From positions 1 through 64,000 of the forward strand of contig NZ_LYMK01000021.1 of assembly GCF_002157355.1 (NCBI RefSeq): 64,000 nt of DNA, read 5' to 3'. A program made the position numbers and the translations under genes. Shown here in pieces: positions 59,667 through 64,000 of the stretch. Each line of letters opens with the position of its first letter. The stretch's first letter is position 1. The stretch is from Variovorax sp. JS1663 (GTDB lineage: Bacteria > Pseudomonadota > Gammaproteobacteria > Burkholderiales > Burkholderiaceae_C). A model generated the notes under the pieces. That model searched no databases and was not told the origin of the DNA. It saw nothing but the letters and a program-made list of their open reading frames with translations.

Positions 59667-59691
59667 TGGCACCTGCGGGTGCCATTTTTTT
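59667..59691 (+). terminator. Rho-independent terminator after the TetR gene
   Basis: Stem TGGCACC/GGTGCCA with a four-base loop, followed by seven T. It separates the regulator from the thiolase promoter. Confidence 0.9.
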
Positions 59692-59703
59692 GAGCCAAAG
59701 TAT

Positions 59704-59721
59704 CTACCAATAGGTAGGTAG
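59704..59721. promoter_or_regulatory. Putative TetR operator 2 (thiolase promoter)
   Basis: CTACC-AATAGGTA-GGTAG has the same arms and spacing as operator 1. A third GGTAG-like unit overlaps (TAGGTAGGTAG). It lies 22 bases before the thiolase start and 13 bases after the terminator, a good place to block transcription. Confidence 0.65.
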
Positions 59722-59742
59722 TTTTTGATCCAGGAGATTTCC

Positions 59743-60876
59743 ATGAAAGCCGTCATTGCCGGATATGCCCGTTCCCCCTTCCACTTTTCCAGGAAGGGCG
59801 CCCTTGCCGAAGTGCGGCCCGACACGCTGGCCGCCGAGGTGGTCAAGGGTTTGCTGCAGCGCGCCGATCTCGACCCCGCCCTGCTGGAGGACGTGATCCT
59901 CGGCTGTGCCTACCCCGAGGCGGCGCAGGGCAACAACCTCGCGCGCATCGTCGGGCTGCTGGCCGGCCTGCCGCACGAGGTGGGCGGGATGACGGTCAAC
60001 CGCTTCTGTGGATCGTCCATGCAGGCGGTGCACATCGCGGCGGCCCAGATCGAGGCCGGCATGGGCGAGGCCTTTCTGTGCGTGGGCGTGGAATCGATGA
60101 CCATGGTGCCGCAGGGCGGCTTCAACTTCTCGCCCAACCCGGAGCTCAAGGCCGACACCGCCACTTACATCTCGATGGGCGAGACGGCCGAGAACGTGGC
60201 CGAGCGCTGGAAGGTAAGCCGCACCGACCAGGAGGAACTGGCGGTGCAGTCGCACCGCAAGGCCGCGGCCGCGCGCGAGGGAGGTCGACTGGCCGGCGAG
60301 ATCGTGCCGATCCGCACGCCGTCCGGCGAGCTGGTCAGCGCCGACGGCTGCATCCGGCCGAGCACCTCGCTGGAGGCGCTGGCCGGCCTGAAGCCGGCCT
60401 TCCGGCCGGATGGCGTGGTGACGGCGGGTACCTCCTCGCCGCTGACCGATGGTGCCGCCGCGGTGCTGGTGGCGAGCGACACTTTCGCCTCGCGGCACGG
60501 CCTGCAGCCGCTGGCGCGCATCCGCTCCTTCGCGACCGTGGGCGTCGACCCGGCCGTGATGGGCATCGGTCCGATCCCGGCCACGCGCAAAGCGCTGGCG
60601 CGCGCCGGGCTGACGGTGGCCGACCTGGACGTGGTCGAGATCAACGAAGCCTTTTCCTCGCAGGCGCTGGCCTGCATCCGTGACCTGGGCCTGGACATGG
60701 CCACGGTCAATCTGGACGGCGGCGGCCTGTCCATCGGTCACCCGCTGGGTGCCACCGGCGCGCGCATCACCGGCAAAGCGGCTTCGCTGCTGGTGCGCGA
60801 GAAGGGGCGCTATGCGCTCGCCACGCAGTGCATCGGCGGCGGGCAGGGCATCGCCACGGTGCTCGAGCGCATCTGA
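59743..60876 (+). CDS. Acetyl-CoA acetyltransferase / 3-ketoacyl-CoA thiolase
   Basis: 377 residues from ATG 59743 with CAGGAG upstream. Catalytic Cys in VNRFCGSSMQA, EINEAFSSQA, His in GHPLGATGAR, and the second Cys in QCIGGGQG. It could cleave 3-ketoacyl-CoA in degradation or condense acetyl-CoA; context with a MaoC gene and a TetR regulator favours acyl-CoA degradation. Confidence 0.94.
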   Translation: MKAVIAGYARSPFHFSRKGALAEVRPDTLAAEVVKGLLQRADLDPALLEDVILGCAYPEAAQGNNLARIVGLLAGLPHEVGGMTVNRFCGSSMQAVHIAAAQIEAGMGEAFLCVGVESMTMVPQGGFNFSPNPELKADTATYISMGETAENVAERWKVSRTDQEELAVQSHRKAAAAREGGRLAGEIVPIRTPSGELVSADGCIRPSTSLEALAGLKPAFRPDGVVTAGTSSPLTDGAAAVLVASDTFASRHGLQPLARIRSFATVGVDPAVMGIGPIPATRKALARAGLTVADLDVVEINEAFSSQALACIRDLGLDMATVNLDGGGLSIGHPLGATGARITGKAASLLVREKGRYALATQCIGGGQGIATVLERI

Positions 60877-60920
60877 GCCCTGCGTGCCAAGATCGCAGCT
60901 CCCGACGAAAGGAGAAGGCC

Positions 60921-61385
60921 ATGGCTGCCCAGCTGTACCTGGAAGACCTGACGCCCGGCACCCGCTTCACGAGCGGCGAGCATGCGCTCGACGAGGCGCA
61001 GATCGTCGCGTTCGCGAAGGCCTACGATCCGCAGCCCTTCCACCTGGACCCCGAGACCGCGAAGAGCACCTTCTTCCAGGGGCTCGCCGCCAGCGGCTGG
61101 CACACCGCCGCGATCACCATGCGGCTGCTGGTGGAAAGCGGCCTGCCGCTGGCCGATGGCGTGATCGGCGCCGGCGGCGAGATCGAGTGGCCGCGGCCGA
61201 CCCGGCCGGGCGACGTGCTGCACGTGGAGAGCGAGGTGCTGGAAGTCATCCCCTCGCGCTCGCAGCCCCATCGCGGCATGGTGGTGGTGCGCAGCGAGAC
61301 GCTCAACCAGCGTGGCGAGGTCGTGCAGCGCCTGACGCCCAAGCTGCTGGTCTTCAGGCGGCCTTCCGAGACTGTTCCGAAGTAG
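60921..61385 (+). CDS. MaoC-like (R)-specific enoyl-CoA hydratase family protein
   Basis: 154 residues from ATG 60921 with GGAG upstream. Hotdog fold: LTPGTRFTSGEHALDEAQIVAFAKAYDPQPFHLDPE carries the hydratase Asp and His, and GLAASGWHTAAITMRL follows. It lies 44 bases after the thiolase, likely the same transcript, and would hydrate an enoyl-CoA in the same route. The last 32 bases overlap the convergent DUF455 gene. Confidence 0.92.
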   Translation: MAAQLYLEDLTPGTRFTSGEHALDEAQIVAFAKAYDPQPFHLDPETAKSTFFQGLAASGWHTAAITMRLLVESGLPLADGVIGAGGEIEWPRPTRPGDVLHVESEVLEVIPSRSQPHRGMVVVRSETLNQRGEVVQRLTPKLLVFRRPSETVPK

Positions 61386-62190
61386 CGGGTGAGGAAAGGG
61401 CGTCCAGCTCTTCCTCGGTGAAGCCCGCACGTGCGCGGGCTTCGAGGTTGAAGGGCGCGCGCAGCCTCGGCGCCTCGTAGCGCCTGTAGAGCACCCGGTA
61501 GTGCGCGATCGGGTCCTGCCCGTCGCGCTCGCAGAGCCAGCGATACCAGTGGTTACCGATGGCCACGTGGCCGATCTCGTCGCGCAGGATGATGTCGAGG
61601 ATGTTGCAGGCCTTCATCGCGTCCGGCGTGGCCACGCGTCGCAGCTTGGCCTGGATCAGCGGCGTCGCATCCAGGCCGCGTGCTTCCAGCGTGCGCGGCA
61701 CCAGCGCCATGCGGGCCAGTACGTCGTGGCGGGTCTTCTCGCACATGGACCACAGGCCGTCATGGCCCGTGAAGTCGCCATAGCGCCACCCCATGCCCTG
61801 CAGATGCGCGTGCAGAAGGGTGAAATGCTGTGCTTCCTCGTCGGCCACGCGCAGCCAGTCGCGGTAGTAGGCCTCGGGCATGCCATCGAAGCGCCAGGCG
61901 GCGTCCAGCGCGAGGTTGATGGCGTTGAATTCGATGTGGCAGATCGAGTGGACCAGGGCCGCGCGGCCCTCGGCCGTGAAGGGCGAGCGCTTTTCCACCG
62001 CGGTGGCGGCCACGCGCAGCGGGCGTTCCGGCCGGCCGGGGACGCCGGCCTCGTCGCCGTCGACACGCACCGGCTCGGCAGGCGCCGGATGCACGCGCAT
62101 GCGCGCGGCGGCGGCCTGGGTGGCCGCCACCTTGGCATCCGGTTCGGTGAGGCGCAGCGCGGCCAGGGCGTCGAGGCGAGGGTGCTGCAT
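61354..62190 (-). CDS. DUF455 family ferritin-like protein
   Basis: 278 residues from ATG 62190; a longer start at 62214 is weaker. Di-iron ferritin-like helices are indicated by CHIEFNAINLALDAAWRF, ADEEAQHFTLLHAHL and LRDEIGHVAIGNHWYRW, each with Glu or ExxH ligands. The family function is unknown; relatives act on tRNA or as oxygenases. It is divergent from the carbonic-anhydrase-like gene over 44 bases. Confidence 0.9.
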   Translation of the reverse strand: MQHPRLDALAALRLTEPDAKVAATQAAAARMRVHPAPAEPVRVDGDEAGVPGRPERPLRVAATAVEKRSPFTAEGRAALVHSICHIEFNAINLALDAAWRFDGMPEAYYRDWLRVADEEAQHFTLLHAHLQGMGWRYGDFTGHDGLWSMCEKTRHDVLARMALVPRTLEARGLDATPLIQAKLRRVATPDAMKACNILDIILRDEIGHVAIGNHWYRWLCERDGQDPIAHYRVLYRRYEAPRLRAPFNLEARARAGFTEEELDALSSPATSEQSRKAA

Positions 62191-62234
62191 CCCTACAATT
62201 CTAGTTTTCCCCACTCAGCAGCAGGAGCAAGGCG

Positions 62235-62759
62235 ATGGCCCTCTACGAACTCGACGGCGTGGCGCCGCAACTCGGCCCCGGCGCCTATGTCGCCGACAGC
62301 GCGCAGGTCATCGGCAGCGTGATCATGGGCGAGAACGCCAGCATCTGGTTCGGCGTGGTGGCGCGCGGCGACAGCGACACGCTGACCATCGGGCGCAACA
62401 GCAACATCCAGGACCTGTCCATGCTGCACGCGGACGCGGGCGTTCCGCTCACCATCGGCGAGAACGTGACCGTGGGCCACCAGGTCGTGCTGCACGGCTG
62501 CACCGTGGGCGACAACTCGCTGATCGGGATCGGCGCGGTGGTCTTGAATAAGGCCCGGATCGGCCGCAATTGCATCGTCGGTGCCGGCAGCGTCGTGACC
62601 GAGGGCAAGGAGTTTCCCGACAACTCGCTGATCATCGGCGCGCCGGCCAAAGTGGTGCGCACGCTCGACGAGGCCGCCGCCGAAAAGCTCCGGCACAACG
62701 CCGAGCACTATGTGAACAACGGCCGTCGCTTCGCGAAGGGCCTGAAAAAGATAGGTTGA
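62235..62759 (+). CDS. Gamma-carbonic-anhydrase-like hexapeptide-repeat protein (YrdA/PaaY type)
   Basis: 174 residues. Left-handed beta-helix of [LIV]-G-x4 hexapeptides with the three metal His visible in LSMLHADAG and GHQVVLHGC. The C-terminal helix begins ARTLDEAAAEKL-like (VVRTLDEAAAEKL). It may be a carbonic anhydrase or a thioesterase-like PaaY relative; the sequence does not decide. It is four bases upstream of hslO. Confidence 0.92.
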   Translation: MALYELDGVAPQLGPGAYVADSAQVIGSVIMGENASIWFGVVARGDSDTLTIGRNSNIQDLSMLHADAGVPLTIGENVTVGHQVVLHGCTVGDNSLIGIGAVVLNKARIGRNCIVGAGSVVTEGKEFPDNSLIIGAPAKVVRTLDEAAAEKLRHNAEHYVNNGRRFAKGLKKIG

Positions 62760-62763
62760 TGCC

Positions 62764-63762
62764 TTGAGCGAGTTGCACAAGTTCCTGTTCGACGGTCTGC
62801 CGGTGCGCGGCATGATCGTGCGCCTGACCGACGCCTGGCAGGAGATCCTGGCACGGCGCGCGTCGAACACGGGCACGGGTGCTTATCCCGCGCCGGTGGC
62901 CGAACTCCTGGGTGAGATGACGGCGGCCGCCACGCTGATGCAGGCCAACATCAAGTTCAACGGTGCGCTGATCCTGCAGATCTTCGGCGATGGGCCGGTC
63001 AAGGTGGCGGTGGCCGAGGTCAAGCCCGACCTCAGCCTGCGCGCCACCGCCAAGGTGCTGGGCGAGATCCCGGCCGATGCCCACCTGTCCGAGATGGTCA
63101 ATGCCGGTGGCAAGGGCCGCTGCGCGATCACCCTCGACCCCAAGGACAAGCTGCCGGGGCAGCAGCCCTACCAGGGCGTGGTGCCGCTGGCCGACGGGGA
63201 GGGCCGCAAGCTCGAACGCCTGAGTGAGGTGCTGCAGCACTACATGCTGCAGAGCGAGCAGCTCGACACCGCGCTGGTGCTGGCTGCGGACGACCAGGTC
63301 GCGGCCGGTCTGCTGATCCAGCGCCTGCCGGTCAAGGGCGAGGCCAATCTCGAGGGCACGGGCCGCGGCACGGGCGACCCGATCCACGTGGACCAGATCG
63401 GCCACAACGAGGACTACAACCGCATCGCCATCCTCGCGTCCAGCCTGACGCGCGAGGAACTGCTCACGCTGGATGTCGAGACAATTCTGCGCCGCTTGTT
63501 CTGGGAGGAGAAGCTGTTGCGCTTTGAGCCTCAGGCGGGGATGCTGGGCCCGCATTTCGCCTGCACCTGTGGGCGCGAGCGCGTCGCGCAGATGATCCGC
63601 GGGCTGGGCCAGGAAGAGGCCGAGTCCATCCTGGTGGAGCGTGGCGACATCGAGGTGGGCTGCGACTTCTGCGGCAAGCAGTACCGCTTCGATGCGGTCG
63701 ATACGGCCCAGCTCTTCACCTCGCCGGGCGATCAACAGCCGGCCAGCCCCGTGATGCAGTAG
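62764..63762 (+). CDS. hslO: Hsp33 redox-regulated chaperone
   Basis: 332 residues from TTG 62764, the first workable start after the upstream stop, four bases away. A holdase chaperone switched on by oxidative unfolding. The C-terminal zinc switch is intact: Cys-x-Cys in FACTCGRERV and Cys-x-x-Cys in VGCDFCGKQYRF. The N-terminal domain has FNGALILQIFGDGPVKVAVAE and GRCAITLDPKD, as expected. Confidence 0.95.
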   Translation: MSELHKFLFDGLPVRGMIVRLTDAWQEILARRASNTGTGAYPAPVAELLGEMTAAATLMQANIKFNGALILQIFGDGPVKVAVAEVKPDLSLRATAKVLGEIPADAHLSEMVNAGGKGRCAITLDPKDKLPGQQPYQGVVPLADGEGRKLERLSEVLQHYMLQSEQLDTALVLAADDQVAAGLLIQRLPVKGEANLEGTGRGTGDPIHVDQIGHNEDYNRIAILASSLTREELLTLDVETILRRLFWEEKLLRFEPQAGMLGPHFACTCGRERVAQMIRGLGQEEAESILVERGDIEVGCDFCGKQYRFDAVDTAQLFTSPGDQQPASPVMQ

Positions 63763-63768
63763 CGTCTT

Positions 63769-63796
63769 GGCGCCTCGACGCTCAGCGCGAGGCGCC
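63769..63796. terminator. Strong hairpin between convergent genes (no T tract)
   Basis: Arms GGCGCCTCG (63769-63777) and CGAGGCGCC (63788-63796), with the inner bases CGC/GCG pairing around TCA. It spans the stop codon of the minus-strand gene and follows hslO by six bases. It may act as a bidirectional end or mRNA-stabilising hairpin. Confidence 0.5.
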
Positions 63797-64000
63797 GGAC
63801 CGGAAGTCGCCGAAGCGGATGTCGGGTGCGCTGGTGTTGTGGCGCGAGGGGATGCTGCGGCCGAAGCGCACATCCGCCGCCTCGAGCTTCGAGACTTCGG
63901 GCAGGGCGCGTGTCCGCGGCGCGGCATCCGGCGTCGTCTTCCACCAGACCTCGCTCATGTCGGCGTTGTCGGGCTCGACGTACATGGAGCGCAGCACCGC
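63782..64000 (-). CDS. 3' end of an unrecognised gene (cut by window edge)
   Basis: At least 71 C-terminal residues are in view and the frame stays open to the right edge, so the true start is outside. The visible part is hydrophilic (EVSKLEAADVRFGRSIPSRH and DIRFGDFRSGASR), with no motif I recognise. It is convergent with hslO, with a strong hairpin at the junction. Confidence 0.55.
   Translation of the reverse strand, partial: AVLRSMYVEPDNADMSEVWWKTTPDAAPRTRALPEVSKLEAADVRFGRSIPSRHNTSAPDIRFGDFRSGASR

Overview
The window is GC-rich, gene-dense bacterial chromosome. It most likely comes from a betaproteobacterium of the order Burkholderiales, probably a Comamonadaceae relative such as Variovorax. 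This rests on the folC - SPOR - cvpA - purF - metZ - gltX order, two orphan Bug-type tricarboxylate-transporter receptors, long-form ArgG, and a REP-like intergenic hairpin typical of that family. Lineage is inferred, because there is no rRNA or marker alignment. No transposase, integrase of a mobile element, CRISPR array or rRNA was seen. No gene-free stretch exceeds about 200 bases except where tRNAs fill it.

Region 1 (1-21491) is a type I secretion locus. It opens inside a giant exoprotein gene that is cut by the left edge (at least 4,865 residues in view). The protein has cadherin-like repeats, a Pro/Thr linker followed by one membrane helix, and a second cadherin-like block. Next comes an array of about 20 degenerate copies of a repeat I do not recognise (core G-x-[LV]-x-M-S-x-x-T). 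An AT-richer coiled-coil and hydrophobic module and a degenerate RTX-like beta-rich end follow. Downstream come the ABC exporter (4-base overlap), a secreted two-part beta-propeller protein, the HlyD-type adaptor and a TolC-type outer-membrane protein, ending at a strong terminator. A 48-bp element is duplicated upstream of the propeller gene and of the hlyD gene. Its GTA-type half-sites are 11 bp apart, which suggests shared control by a response regulator.

Region 2 (21498-37344) is housekeeping: tRNA-Thr(CGU), fbp, pepN, prfB with its programmed +1 frameshift, an alpha/beta hydrolase, an aldo/keto reductase, a YbaK deacylase, plsY, RidA, a retropepsin-like protease with yajQ, murB with a coupled glycine-rich protein, argG, ppnP, a secreted Pro/Tyr-rich protein, and an ArsC/YffB-like protein.

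Region 3 (36049-43342) holds the folC-SPOR-cvpA-purF-metZ-gltX run, followed by tRNA-Ala(GGC), tRNA-Glu(UUC) and tRNA-Asp(GUC) and a perfect palindromic terminator.

Region 4 (43495-49926) holds a bestrophin-like channel, a YdeP/FdhF-like molybdopterin oxidoreductase, an overlapping small HTH - MocR - nitroreductase operon, and a nitrobindin-like protein.

Region 5 (49998-54548) is a copper-resistance operon. It has a perfect CueR/MerR-type operator, two small exported proteins, a TolC-type lipoprotein, a Tat-exported multicopper oxidase, and a cupredoxin-CusF fusion.

Region 6 (54545-64000) holds a secreted hypothetical protein, an AEC transporter, two Bug receptors flanking xerD, and a TetR regulator with matching operators in front of itself and of a thiolase-MaoC pair. 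It ends with a DUF455 ferritin-like protein, a gamma-carbonic-anhydrase-like protein, hslO (Hsp33), and the 3' end of an unrecognised gene cut by the right edge.
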